A stretch of 64,000 bases of DNA from Janthinobacterium sp. GW456P (GCF_002127655.1 NZ_NEHB01000026.1:16380-80379), one strand, 5' to 3'; shown: positions 26,042 through 36,023, counted from the stretch's first letter. Numbers and translations: made by a program. Notes: generated from the sequence alone by a model not told the origin.

Positions 26042-27415
26042 ATGAGTATTCCGTTGTTCGATGTGAATTCGCAAGAACCCCTGTTCGATCCCGAGCAGCG
26101 GCGCACCCTGGCGGAAGCGGCCCTGCGCTCGATCACCGCCTCGACGGCGCACGCCCGTGGCGACGACTTCCTGCGCATCCTCGTCAAGGACCTGGCCGAA
26201 GCGCTCGATGTGCACTATGTGATTGCCGGGCGCCTGATCCACATGGACGATGGCAGCGAAGGCATCCGCACCCTGGCCCTGTGGGGCGGCGACGGCTACC
26301 AGCCGAACATCGAATACAGCCTGCGGCACACGCCTTGCCAGGACGTGACCTGCCAGAGCATGTGTTTTCACGGCAGCGATATCCAGCGTCGCTTTCCACT
26401 CGATACCCTGCTCGTCGACATGCATGCGGAAAGCTATGTCGGCATGCCGCTGATCGATACCGATGGCAAGACCCTGGGCATCCTGTCGGCCATCGACACG
26501 CGTCCCATCGATGAAAACAAGCGCTTGCTGGCGCTGCTGCTGCTGTCGATCTTCTCGGCCCGCGGCGCGGCCGAGCTGCAGCATCAGGAGCGTACGCAGC
26601 AGCTGGAAGAAATCGTGCGCGTGCGCACCGAGTCGCTGCTGGCGGCGCAGGCCAACCTGATCGAGCAGGAGCAGATGGCGGCCCTCGGTTCGCTGGTGGC
26701 GGGCGTGTCGCATGAAGTCAACACGCCCATCGGCGTGGCGCTGACGGCCGCGTCAAGCATGGGCAGCTATGCCGACCAGCTGGTGCAGCTGCTGGGCGGC
26801 GCCAAGGTCAGCCGCACCGAACTGATCGACATTGCCGAATCCCTGAAAGGCGCGGCGGCATTGATCGAGCGCAACCTTGCGCGCGCCGCTGACCTGATCG
26901 GCAATTTCAAGCAGCTGGCCGTGGACCAGGTCAGCGAGTACGTGGCCGACCTGGCACTGCACGACTACGTGCACGGCCTGGTATCGGCGCACAGTCCGGA
27001 ACTGCGCAAGGCGGCACTGGGCGTGGAACTCGATATCGCGCCCGATTGCCAGGTGCGCCTGGCGGCCGGCAAGCTGTCGCAAATCCTGTCGAACCTGCTG
27101 ATGAACAGCGCCCGCCATGGCTATCCGCAGGGTGGGCCAGGGCGCATCACCATCCGCGCGCGCATCGAGGCGGACGAGGATGACGCGGCCTTGCGCTGGC
27201 TGCTGCTGGAATTTTCCGACGACGGCATCGGCTTGGCGCCGGCCGTGCGCGAACACATGTTTGAACCGTTTTTCACCACCAAGCGGGGCCAGGGCGGCTC
27301 CGGCCTGGGCATGCATATTGTTTATACCATCGTGCAGCAACTGGGTGGCCAGGTCAGCGCCGTCAATGCCACGCCCGGCTGCCACATTCATATCCGCTTG
27401 CCGCTGACACACTGA
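26042..27415 (+). CDS. GAF-domain sensor histidine kinase (orphan)
   Basis: A 457-residue soluble kinase. A GAF domain (about residues 25-180) is followed by a helical linker and the HisKA box VAGVSHEVNTPIGVAL with His224. The HATPase domain has LSNLLMNSARHGYP, DDGIGLAP and GGSGLGMHIVY. No transmembrane helix is present, so it senses a cytoplasmic signal. The GAF part contains clustered cysteines (Cys99, Cys104, Cys108 in TPCQDVTCQSMC), of which the first is usual for the family and the others are extra. No response regulator gene is adjacent, so its partner is unknown. Confidence 0.88.
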   Translation: MSIPLFDVNSQEPLFDPEQRRTLAEAALRSITASTAHARGDDFLRILVKDLAEALDVHYVIAGRLIHMDDGSEGIRTLALWGGDGYQPNIEYSLRHTPCQDVTCQSMCFHGSDIQRRFPLDTLLVDMHAESYVGMPLIDTDGKTLGILSAIDTRPIDENKRLLALLLLSIFSARGAAELQHQERTQQLEEIVRVRTESLLAAQANLIEQEQMAALGSLVAGVSHEVNTPIGVALTAASSMGSYADQLVQLLGGAKVSRTELIDIAESLKGAAALIERNLARAADLIGNFKQLAVDQVSEYVADLALHDYVHGLVSAHSPELRKAALGVELDIAPDCQVRLAAGKLSQILSNLLMNSARHGYPQGGPGRITIRARIEADEDDAALRWLLLEFSDDGIGLAPAVREHMFEPFFTTKRGQGGSGLGMHIVYTIVQQLGGQVSAVNATPGCHIHIRLPLTH

Positions 27416-27723
27416 TGCTGCCTGCGTTTGCGCCATTTTTGGTGAAAATGCATACTCCCGGCTCCTCTTTTATTTTCACAATGTTGTATGCATGCCATAC
27501 ACGTCGTGAGTTCTGTTGACACCAAGAATATCCCTGTGATTCTATGTAGTTGTCTAGCTAACTTTCAGTTGGCCGGTACTTGTCTTTATGCCATGCAAGC
27601 ATCGCTGTGGCCGTTTCTGGACTTCACACCCGGAAACCTGCGGTGCAATTCCTTGAAATGAACGTTTGCAGTCCGGATAGTTGATCCGTTGCTTAATAAA
27701 AATACCATTTAAAAGGGTTTACC
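27416..27723. other. Non-coding region before the first TonB-dependent receptor gene
   Basis: AT-richer than its surroundings. It holds no credible ORF and no clear terminator for the kinase gene. A TTGACA at 27516-27521 could be a -35 element, but no good -10 follows at normal spacing. AAAAGGG before the ATG at 27724 is the ribosome-binding site. Confidence 0.4.
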
Positions 27724-30546
27724 ATGCTTAAAGAAACCGTCATCTCTCGTGCCGTCCGCGTTGTCTGCGCCGGCGGCATGGCCGCGGCCTTGTCCGTCGC
27801 TTCGCAATCCGCAGTGGCATAAGATGCGCAGGGGGCCGATGCGCAGATACAGCGCGTGGAAGTGACCGGCTCGTCGATCAAGCGCATCGCTGCCGAAGGC
27901 GCCTTGCCTGTCACGGTGCTGACCGCCGAAGCCATCCGCACCTCGGGCGCCACCTCGGTCACCGATCTTGTCAAGAAACTGTCTTCCGCCCAGGGTGCCA
28001 CGACGGAAAGTTCTTCAGTAGGTGGCAGCACCTTCGGTTTCTCCGGTATTTCCGTGCATAACGTGGGTGAGACGCGTACGCTCGTCTTGCTGAACGGCAA
28101 GCGCCTGGCCCAGTTCGGCGGCCAGACGCTGACCGGTTTCGCCGCTGGCTTCGACTTGAATTCGATCCCTATCTCGGCAATCGAACGTGTGGAATTGCTG
28201 ACCGATGGCGCCTCCGCCCTGTACGGTGCCGATGCCATCGCCGGCGTGGTCAACTTCATTACCAAGCACGATACGACGATCGGTGACGTGTCCATCGGCT
28301 ACTCCGCACCCAAAAACGGTGCGCGTGAGAAACGCCTCAGCGCCACCAAGGGCTTTGGCAACCTGGACGAAGATGGCTACAACGTGGTGCTGACGTTTGG
28401 CCACGACGAGCGCGACAAGCTCGCCTCCGTCGACCGCAAGTTCGCCAGCACGGGCCAGGTGCAGTTCTCGGCCAATGGCAAGCGCTATCAGAAACAGCAG
28501 TTTTCCGTCAGCCCGATTCCCGCCAATGCCGTCGATGACAATGGCCAACTGATCAGTCCATATCAAAAAACCACTGGCTCCTGTCCCGCCAAGACTTTCC
28601 GCGTGCTGGAACCGTATGAAGACCTGGACGGCACCCCGCGCTTAAATGATTACTGCGGTTATGATTTCGTCAAGGACCTGGAAATCTATCCGGAACGCAA
28701 GCGCGACAATTTTATGGCGTCGGGCACCTTCAAGATCGCCGGCCACGAGGTCTATGCCGACGTGCTCCTGTCGCGCACCAAGCAAACGTCGCGTATCGCC
28801 CCCGTGCCGGGCGAGATCGCCATCGACGCTCGGACGCCGCTGCACGACAAGTATTTGTTGCCAATCGGTATTACTGGCGACAGCCTGGCGGCTTATCGCC
28901 TGTTCGACATGGGCCAGCGCACGTCGAAGGATACGGCGGACTTCGCCAGTGTGGTGGTCGGCACGCGCGGCGTGGCTGCCGGCTGGGATTACAACGCATC
29001 CTATAACTTCTCGGAAAGCCGTGTAAAAGGCAGTATTTCTGGTTATCCTGGCGCGATTGCCGTCAGCAACCTGACCGCGAGCGGTTTGCTCGACCCCTTC
29101 GTCGGACCAGGCAAGCAGTCCACCGCGGCGCAGGACGCCATCAAGGCCGCCACCTTTACCGGTTACTGGGACGGCGGCACCTCGCGCCTGCAAACCATCA
29201 ACCTGAACGGTTCGACGGAACTGCGGCGCCTGGCGGGCGGTGCAATGATGCTGGGCGTGGGCGCGAACATCAACCGCGAGGAATTTTCCTCGAAACCGAG
29301 TCCGTTTGCGCAAGGCATCCTGGCCGACCCCGTGAAGGGTACCTTGTGCGGCGGCACGACCGGCTTGGAGTGCGACCAGCGTTTCGGCGATGCGGCCAGC
29401 AGCAAGCCGTACAGTGCCAGCCGCACCTCGAAGGGCATTTTTGGCGAAGTCATCGCGCCCGTGCTGAAAGAGCTGGAACTGGGCGCGGCCCTGCGTTTCG
29501 ACGAGTTCTCGGACTTTGGCGGCGCTACCACGGCCAAGGCCAATTTTAAATGGACGCCAGCGCCCACCTTGCTGATCCGCGGCTCTGTCGGCAATGGTTT
29601 CCATGCGCCGACAGTGCCACAAGTTAACGCCTTGCAGCGCGGTTATGGCGTCACCAGCGAGAAGTACACGTGCACGCCGGCACTGCAGGCGATCGCCACG
29701 CGTCTCAATGCGCAATGCCAGCCAGGCAACCACCAGTACGACCAGCTGGCAGGCGGCAATCGCAACTTGCAGCCTGAAAAGTCGAAACAGGCAACCATAG
29801 GCTTCCGCTACGAGCCGATCAGCGCCATTACCCTGGGCGCCGACCTGTGGCATGTACAGATCCGCGATTCCTTCGGCCAACTGACCGAGCAGCTGGTGTT
29901 CGCCAATCCCGCCGCCTATCCGAAAGCGTGGAGCGTCAACACGGACGTCGGCACGGGCAAGACCTATCTGGCCTTCCTTGCCGACAACCAGAACCTGGGC
30001 AAGTCGTTCGCCACCGGTGTCGATATCGACGTCAGCGCCCGTTACCGCTCCGGTATCGGCCTGTTCACCTCGCAGCTGAACGCGACGCAGATGCTGCGCG
30101 AAGATATACAGCTGGAACGCAACGGCAAGTATTATTCTGCGCTGGGTAACTTCGCCGAGCTCGGTACCGTTACCTTCCGCACGCGCGGCCAGTGGACGAA
30201 TACCTTGAAAACGGGCAACTGGGCCAATTCGCTGACGGTCAACTTCCTGTCCGGCTACAAAGATCAGAAAACGACGGTCGATGTGCTTGACGCTTCGGGC
30301 GCCGTGACGGGGCAGGAAGATATCCGCATGCGTGTCGGCTTCTATTCGACGCTCGACTGGCAAACGGTGTGGACACCAAGCAAGAGCTGGGTCCTCACCG
30401 CCGGCGTGCTGAACCTGACCGACAAGAGCCCGCCATTCGTGCCATCGACGTCCGGCGCGAACCGCGGCCAGCAATTCGGCTATGACGACCGCTACTACGA
30501 TCCGCGCGGCCGGACGGGTTACCTGAATGCCTCGTACAAGTTCTAA
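27724..30546 (+). pseudogene. TonB-dependent receptor gene interrupted by an in-frame TAA after the signal peptide
   Basis: ATG at 27724 with a good RBS encodes a typical signal peptide (VRVVCAGGMAAALSVASQSA then VA). Codon 33, at 27820-27822, is TAA. The frame then continues without interruption (DAQGADAQIQRVEVTGSSIKR) through a plug domain (LTDGASALYGADAIAGVVNF) and a beta-barrel ending in YLNASYKF. Paralogs nearby have Gln at or next to this junction, so a CAA to TAA change is the simplest explanation. Internal restart at GTG 27856 would give a protein without a signal peptide, which could not reach the outer membrane. The rest of the frame shows no decay, so the mutation is recent or a sequencing error. 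Full frame: 941 codons. Confidence 0.8.
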
Positions 30547-30563
30547 GGGATACCGATAGGCGT

Positions 30564-30594
30564 AAAAAAACCGGCACAGCGTGTCGGTTTTTTT
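30564..30594. terminator. Bidirectional terminator between the receptor and FAD-dehydrogenase genes
   Basis: AAAAAAACCGGCACA / TGTCGGTTTTTTT with a GCG loop. A-run and T-run on either side suit termination of both convergent genes. Confidence 0.82.
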
Positions 30595-30614
30595 GTTTAT
30601 GGCGCTGGGCCTGT

Positions 30615-32246
30615 CTAGCCGCGCGCCGCCATCGACAGGGCCACGGCCTCGGCCACCTTGATGCCGTCGACGGCCGCCGACAGGATGCCGCCCGCATAGC
30701 CGGCGCCTTCGCCGGCCGGGAACAGGCCCCGCGTGTTCAGGCTTTGCAAGTCGTCGTCGCGGCGCTTGATGCGGATCGGCGACGAGGTGCGCGTTTCCAC
30801 GCCCGTCAGCACGGCGTCGGCCTTGTAGTAACCCTTGATCTGCTTGTTGAACGCCGGGAAGGCTTCGCGCAGGGCCGTGATCGCATACTCGGGCAGCGAG
30901 GGTGCCAGGTCCGTCAGGTGCACCGCCGGTTTGTACGACGGCACCACGCTGCCGAATTCCGTCGAGGCGCGGCCGGCCACGAAGTCGCCGACCAGTTGTC
31001 CTGGGGCATCGTAGTTGCCGCCACCGAGGGCGAACGCGCGCTCTTCCAGTTCGCGCTGCAGCGCGATGCCGGCCAGCGGGTCGCCCGGGTAATCGGCCGG
31101 CGTGATGCCGACCACGATGGCGCTGTTGGCGTTGCGCTCGTTGCGCGAATACTGGCTCATGCCGTTCGTCACCAGGCGGCCCGGTTCCGAGGCGGCCGCC
31201 ACCACCGTGCCGCCTGGGCACATGCAGAAGCTGTAGACGGAGCGGCCATTGCTGGCGTGGTGCACGAGCTTGTAGTCGGCCGCGCCCAGGATCGGGTGGC
31301 CGGCGCTGGGGCCGAAACGGCAGCTGTCGATCAGGGATTGCGGGTGTTCCACGCGGAAGCCGATCGAGAACGGTTTCGCTTCGATGTACACGCCGCGCTG
31401 GTGCAGCATTTCAAAGGTGTCGCGCGCGCTGTGGCCGATGGCCAGCACGACGTGGTTGCTGGCGATGGTTTCGCCATTGGCCAGCACCACGCCGCGCACT
31501 TGGCCGCCGTTGGCGCCCGGCACGATGTCGAGATCGACCACCTTGCTCTCGAAGCGGTATTCGCCGCCCAGGCGTTCGATATTCGCGCGCATCTCTTCGA
31601 CCATCTTGACCAGGCGGAAGGTGCCGATGTGCGGCTTGCTCACATACATGATTTCTTCCGGCGCGCCCGCTTTGACGAATTCCGTCAGCACCTTGCGGCC
31701 GTAGTGTTTCGGGTCCTTGATCTGGCTGTACAGCTTGCCGTCCGAGAAGGTGCCGGCACCGCCTTCGCCGAACTGCACGTTCGATTCCGGGTTCAGCTCC
31801 CGCTTGCGCCAGAAGCCGAAGGTATCGACCGTGCGTTCGCGCACCTGCTTGCCCCGCTCCAGGATGAGGGGGCGCAAGCCCATCTGCGCCAGGATCAGCG
31901 CCACGAACAGGCCGCACGGGCCCGTGCCGATGACGATGGGACGCGGTTCCTTGCTGTGGCCAGCCAGCTGTTCGCCGCCGGCGACGAATTTGTAGTCGGT
32001 GTCGGGCGCGGGCATCAGGTGGATATCGTGGCCCAGGCGCGCCAGCACGGCCGCTTCATTCTTCACCTCGACGTGCAACGAGTAAATCAACACCACGGCA
32101 CTGCGCTTGCGCGCGTCATAGCTGCGCTTGAAGACGGTAAAGCCGAGCAGCTCATCCGCGGCAATGCCGAGGCGCGCCAGGATGGCGGCGGGCAGGGCCG
32201 CTTCGTCGTGTTCGAGGGGGAGTTTTACTTCGTTGAGTCGCAACAT
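30615..32246 (-). CDS. FAD-dependent dehydrogenase (COG2509-type)
   Basis: A 543-residue flavoprotein. An N-terminal segment of about 105 residues precedes the dinucleotide-binding motif IVIGTGPCGLFVALILAQMG and ERG at the end of the second strand. Further features are FGEGGAGTFSDGKLYSQI, VLAIGHSARDTFEML, the Cys-containing YSFCMCPGGTVV and a C-terminal FAD-contact segment GLFPAGEGAGYAGGILSAA. This matches the widespread uncharacterised FAD-dependent dehydrogenases of COG2509; the substrate is unknown. It is single and convergent with the interrupted receptor gene. Confidence 0.88.
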   Translation of the reverse strand: MLRLNEVKLPLEHDEAALPAAILARLGIAADELLGFTVFKRSYDARKRSAVVLIYSLHVEVKNEAAVLARLGHDIHLMPAPDTDYKFVAGGEQLAGHSKEPRPIVIGTGPCGLFVALILAQMGLRPLILERGKQVRERTVDTFGFWRKRELNPESNVQFGEGGAGTFSDGKLYSQIKDPKHYGRKVLTEFVKAGAPEEIMYVSKPHIGTFRLVKMVEEMRANIERLGGEYRFESKVVDLDIVPGANGGQVRGVVLANGETIASNHVVLAIGHSARDTFEMLHQRGVYIEAKPFSIGFRVEHPQSLIDSCRFGPSAGHPILGAADYKLVHHASNGRSVYSFCMCPGGTVVAAASEPGRLVTNGMSQYSRNERNANSAIVVGITPADYPGDPLAGIALQRELEERAFALGGGNYDAPGQLVGDFVAGRASTEFGSVVPSYKPAVHLTDLAPSLPEYAITALREAFPAFNKQIKGYYKADAVLTGVETRTSSPIRIKRRDDDLQSLNTRGLFPAGEGAGYAGGILSAAVDGIKVAEAVALSMAARG

Positions 32247-32405
32247 GGTGTGTATTTTTTAAAAATTGCCGGGCTCCGTATCTAGCGGAGAGTATGTGGT
32301 GCCGCGTGACGGCATCCGGGCGCTATTTTACCCGCATGTCCAGTGTCGGGCCATCTGCAGGGTATCGCCAGGGGAACTCGCGGCGCAGGAAAGAGGGGTT
32401 AAAAG

Positions 32406-32445
32406 AAAAAATCCGGGGGCCAACTGCATGGCCACCGGATTTTTT
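32406..32445 (-). terminator. Terminator of the receptor gene at 32476-35244
   Basis: On the minus strand, AAAAAATCCGGTGGCC pairs with GGCCCCCGGATTTTT around an 8-nt loop, ending in a T-run. It lies 30 bp after the receptor stop. Confidence 0.8.
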
Positions 32446-32475
32446 GCTAACTAGCTGTTATTTCTTGCCTGGCTA

Positions 32476-35244
32476 TTAGAACGTGTAGCGGCCGCCCAGC
32501 GTGAAATAACGGCCCACTGCGCCCGATTGGTGCAGCGATGGGTTGTAGTTGATGCGGCCGTAGGTCTGTACGTCCAGTGGTGCCATCTTGTCGAACAGGT
32601 TGGTGATCGACGCGGTGAGTTCCCATTGTTTCGTGACATTCCACTTGGCAAACAGATCCGTGGTCGTGAACGAAGCGATACGGCAGTTTTTGTACGGCAC
32701 GTCGTTCTCATCGACGTCCAGGCAGTCGCCCTTAACATCGTTCTTGTTGCTGATGCTGCTGACGTAGTTCATGTTGGCCGTGATGTTGACCGGACCTTGA
32801 TCCCAGCCCAGGGTCAGGCGGACTTTGGTCTTCGGCGTACCGCCGTTACCGGACAGGTTGACGTCACCGTGGGTGCCAGCAAACTCCAGTACCGTGCCGT
32901 CGGCATTGGTACGGGTGAATTCTTTCATGTACGTCACCGTCACGCCCGAGTTGAAGCGGCCGTATTCGCCGGCGTTGTACTTGCCGCGCAGATCCAGATC
33001 GATACCCGAGGTCTTGGTCTTGCCTGCGTTCAGGTAAGGTGCTTTGACCATCAGGATAGGACCAGCCAGGCCTGGGAAGTTGCTCGTCGGTTCGCCACGA
33101 ACGATTTCCGCGTCTGGGTAGCCGGCTGGATTGGCAACCACAGCGCCAGGATCGGAGCCGTTGATTTCGCCATCACGGACGATTTTCCACCAGTCGATCG
33201 ACAGGCTGATGTTCTTGATCGGCTCAAGCACCATGCCCAGGCTGTAGCTCTTCGATGTTTCCGGCTTGATGTTCTTGTTGCCGATGGTGATCGCGCCGAC
33301 TTGTTGCGACGAGCAATCGATAGGCAATTTCGTCACGGCGCAACGCACTGGATCGCTGGCGATGCTGGTGAACGCCGCCACGGCGCTGTTGCCGTTTTCC
33401 GCTGCACTAGGCGCGCGGAAACCTTCCGCATAGGTACCGCGGAAAGCCACGGCCGATGCTGGCGTGAACTTGAATCCGACTTTTGGCGTGGTCGAGCGGC
33501 CATAGTCCGAGTAATCATCGCTGCGCAGCGCGAATTGCAGTTCCAGCTCTTTCATGACTGGCGCGGCGAGTTCGGCGTACAGGGCCTTGACGTTGCGCGA
33601 ACCTTGCGAAGCGGAATAACCCAGACCAACGATATCGTTGATGTCGGTATATGGCGTCGACTGGCTGTTCGTTTCTTCCTTGCGGTATTCGGCACCCAAG
33701 GCCAGGCCCATCATGCCGCCTGGCAATTGGAACAGTTCGCGCGTCGCCTTGAAGTCCAGCGATGTGCTCTTCGTCGTGCCCGAGTTGCTCAGCGTAGGCG
33801 ATACCAGTGCCAGTACTTCAGGGCTGTTGATCACACCCTTGCCGATGCGGAAGGTGCCGTTGTTCAGCGCCGTGCGCAGGGCGCTGGAACGGTAGTAGCC
33901 CGTCTGCGTGCGGTCGGTTTTGCTTTCTGCGTACATCAGGCCGGTATCATAATCCCAGTTGGCATACGTACCCTTGACGCCGGCCAGCACACGGGTGACG
34001 GTCGTTTCGAGGTTCGATACGCGTGGACGCGATGCGTCGACCCAGCGCGGACGGGCGGCGACGCCCAGGATGTTGTCCGGGTGGTTTGCCGGCATCAGCA
34101 ACTGATCCGGGCCGGTGCTGGTGTTGTTGACGCGGGCGTTGACGAGGTCAAAGCCGGCGCCGGTCAGGCCGGATGGGGTGGTGTAGGTGTCGGCCTTCGA
34201 CTTGAAGATGCCCACTTCCGTGTAGCCTTGCGCGTCGGCGCCCAGCGCCAGGGTGCCGCGCATGAACAGGTTGACGTTTTCGGTCTTTGGCTGGACGGTT
34301 GCGAACTGGACCGGATCCCACAGGCAGCCGCCGCGCGAGTTGTCGTTCGAGCTGCCACCTGTCGGGTCGAGGTTGATCGGATCGCACGAACCAGGCAAAT
34401 TGGTCACGTTGCCGGCAGGAGCGCCAGCGGCGTTGACTGGACGCAGGGTGCCCAGGAAGGAGCTGCCGCCGCCGTTACCGGCAGTGGTAAAGCCGGCGCG
34501 CTGGTCACGTCCACCCCATGGACGGGCATCGGCCTGGCCGATCCACTTGTCGCGGTTGGTTTGCTTGATTTCGCCCGATTTTTTCGCATCGAGGGTGGCG
34601 AAGACGTTGAATTTGTCTGTGTCCATGTCGCCGAAGCCGATGGCGCCGGAGATGCTGGTGACGGTGCCGTCGCCGTGACCGCTCTGGCCGACGTTAGCGG
34701 AGATGGTCTTGCCGACATAATTCTGACGCAAGATGATGTTGACCACGCCGGCGATCGCGTCGGAGCCGTAAATGGCGGAAGCGCCGTCTTTCAGGATGTC
34801 GATGCGGTCCACGGCGTCGAGGGGAATCGAGTTCAAGTCGACGAAGCTGCGCTGGCCGTCATCGCCGAAGCCGTATGGTGCCGTGCGGCGGCCATTGATC
34901 AGCACGAGGGTCGAGCTGACGCTCAAACCGCGCAGCGAAACGCCCGAGGCGCTGCCGGCGAAACCGCTGGTGAAGGAGCCGCTGATACTGCCGTTGTTGT
35001 CGGCCGAGATGCTGCGCACGACGTCGGCGATCGATGCCTTGCCGGTTTGTTCGATATCTTTACGTGTCAGCGTTTGAATGACCGAAATGGTCTCGGCTTC
35101 CGCGCGCTTGATGCTCGAACCTGTCACTTCGACCTTTTGAATGTTTTGGCCGGTAGTCTGTGCGTTGGCCACGTGCATGCCAAACGCAAGGCTGCCGATA
35201 AACATCAAACGGATAGACCGCGATAATCCTGTTTCCACCATCAT
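32476..35244 (-). CDS. TonB-dependent outer-membrane receptor (VTGSSIKR family), copy 2
   Basis: A 922-residue receptor. Starts at 35244 and 35241 are both ATG; the first is favoured by GAGGAG 7 nt before it. The signal peptide is RLMFIGSLAFGMHVANA, cleaved before QTTG. The mature N-terminus has VEVTGSSIKR. The plug domain includes VDRIDILKDGASAIYGSDAI, and a 22-strand-type barrel ends GRYFTLGGRYTF with the C-terminal Phe used in outer-membrane assembly. It is closely similar to the receptor at 54002-56842 (both share barrel segments such as GFRAPSAAENG and TNLFDK/QNLFDKIAPLD). The ligand is unknown. No TonB/ExbBD or sigma/anti-sigma genes are adjacent. Confidence 0.92.
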   Translation of the reverse strand: MMVETGLSRSIRLMFIGSLAFGMHVANAQTTGQNIQKVEVTGSSIKRAEAETISVIQTLTRKDIEQTGKASIADVVRSISADNNGSISGSFTSGFAGSASGVSLRGLSVSSTLVLINGRRTAPYGFGDDGQRSFVDLNSIPLDAVDRIDILKDGASAIYGSDAIAGVVNIILRQNYVGKTISANVGQSGHGDGTVTSISGAIGFGDMDTDKFNVFATLDAKKSGEIKQTNRDKWIGQADARPWGGRDQRAGFTTAGNGGGSSFLGTLRPVNAAGAPAGNVTNLPGSCDPINLDPTGGSSNDNSRGGCLWDPVQFATVQPKTENVNLFMRGTLALGADAQGYTEVGIFKSKADTYTTPSGLTGAGFDLVNARVNNTSTGPDQLLMPANHPDNILGVAARPRWVDASRPRVSNLETTVTRVLAGVKGTYANWDYDTGLMYAESKTDRTQTGYYRSSALRTALNNGTFRIGKGVINSPEVLALVSPTLSNSGTTKSTSLDFKATRELFQLPGGMMGLALGAEYRKEETNSQSTPYTDINDIVGLGYSASQGSRNVKALYAELAAPVMKELELQFALRSDDYSDYGRSTTPKVGFKFTPASAVAFRGTYAEGFRAPSAAENGNSAVAAFTSIASDPVRCAVTKLPIDCSSQQVGAITIGNKNIKPETSKSYSLGMVLEPIKNISLSIDWWKIVRDGEINGSDPGAVVANPAGYPDAEIVRGEPTSNFPGLAGPILMVKAPYLNAGKTKTSGIDLDLRGKYNAGEYGRFNSGVTVTYMKEFTRTNADGTVLEFAGTHGDVNLSGNGGTPKTKVRLTLGWDQGPVNITANMNYVSSISNKNDVKGDCLDVDENDVPYKNCRIASFTTTDLFAKWNVTKQWELTASITNLFDKMAPLDVQTYGRINYNPSLHQSGAVGRYFTLGGRYTF

Positions 35245-35507
35245 TGCAAAACTCCTCACTTTATGAATATGTGGCTTGACGTCGCCTTGTATTGGCAAGA
35301 TCGGCCATATATGTATCTATTATTTTATCGATCGTCTCATGGACGGTGTCTTTGAAATTATTGATTATTCAAAATTTCAAGACGTTAATGAAACCATCGC
35401 AATGACTTGGCTGTCAATTTTTATAGCGGCAATGCATATAAAAAAACAACACAAGGCACAGTTCGCTGCTTCCCCTTTCTCCGCTGGTCGCACCATGGGG
35501 GCTGCCA

Positions 35508-35523
35508 AGGCCGCATGTTTGCT
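35508..35523 (+). promoter_or_regulatory. Sigma-54-like -24/-12 element (tentative)
   Basis: AGGCCGCATGTTTGCT has the GG-N10-GC spacing and a good TTGCT -12 box, but a weak -24 box (AGGCCG instead of TGGCAC). No coding gene follows on this strand before 37281. Confidence 0.25.
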
Positions 35524-35605
35524 CACTTGCAGGGTGGATGCGTGCGGAGGTGGTGGCGCGAAAAGTGTTGTTTTTTTGTACTAAATCGGAGAACGATAGA
35601 CGTAA

Positions 35606-35620
35606 GCGCCATCATGGTGC
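35606..35620. promoter_or_regulatory. NtrC-like dyad A (tentative)
   Basis: GCGCC-ATCAT-GGTGC differs from the NtrC core GCACC-N5-GGTGC at one position. It could instead be an RNA hairpin, since the mismatch is a G-U pair on the plus strand. Confidence 0.35.
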
Positions 35621-35655
35621 AATATTGGGTTTATGCATCAAAGAAGTGCGGCGTC

Positions 35656-35670
35656 GTACCATATTGGTGC
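35656..35670. promoter_or_regulatory. NtrC-like dyad B (tentative)
   Basis: GTACC-ATATT-GGTGC differs from GCACC-N5-GGTGC at one position. Its centre is 50 bp from dyad A, about five helical turns. Confidence 0.35.
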
Positions 35671-35678
35671 TTAATCGC

Positions 35679-35700
35679 CGCCTGCTTAGGCGTTTTATTT
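35679..35700 (+). terminator. Weak terminator-like hairpin in the 35-36 kb gap
   Basis: CGCCT-GCTT-AGGCG followed by TTTTATTT. The stem is only 5 bp, so efficiency would be modest. Confidence 0.35.
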
Positions 35701-36023
35701 ATTTCTATATTTGAAAAGATAATAGCGTGTCCGCCATTCTTTGAATGCGCGGATTATCTTTGTTGTTTATCTTTGTTATTCGCGATGCTTGCGCAATAAG
35801 GAAGATGCGTGATATTCCGCTTTGTGGCGAGGCCGGCATTATCGGAGTTGAATTGCAGCGCGGCACTCCGCCGGGAAACAGCCGGAAAACTGGAATGGCG
35901 CTTGCGGCTGGCTTTGCGCCATGCCCTTGGCAGGCCTTGCTGGCGGCGCCCATGTTCCCGGGCCGGCTGTTTAGATAAGAATCCAGATGAGAATGGCGGA
36001 TAGCGCCGCCATGGTGGCTATGT

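Larger units (their letters stand above)
35245..36023. other. 779-bp AT-richer gap with NtrC-like dyads and a possible small-RNA unit
   Basis: No ORF here looks real. Near the receptor side it must hold that gene's promoter. On the plus strand there is a GG-N10-GC sigma-54-like element (35508-35523), two dyads resembling NtrC boxes or small hairpins (35606-35620, 35656-35670), and a hairpin with a T-rich tail (35679-35700). A further ATGGCGG/CCGCCAT hairpin lies at 35993-36013, just after the rsmE stop. All of these are tentative. Confidence 0.4.

Noticed and set aside
27820..27822. Programmed readthrough or recoding of TAA
   Set aside because: No recoding signal is visible, and TAA is the least readthrough-prone stop; mutation or sequencing error is simpler.
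27856..30546. Intact receptor starting at the in-frame GTG 27856
   Set aside because: It would begin after the signal-peptide cleavage site and could not be exported; the upstream ATG, RBS and signal peptide are clearly the original start.
28642..31221. 859-codon minus-strand frame overlapping the interrupted receptor gene and running into the FAD dehydrogenase
   Set aside because: It is a shadow of both real genes and crosses the bidirectional terminator at 30564-30594.
32527..35226. 899-codon open frame on the plus strand
   Set aside because: It is antisense to receptor copy 2, shows no domain or RBS, and is the usual mirror frame of a GC-rich gene.
35705..35953. Small open frames in the 35.2-36.0 kb gap
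   Set aside because: Low-complexity products, no RBS and no recognisable domain on either strand.
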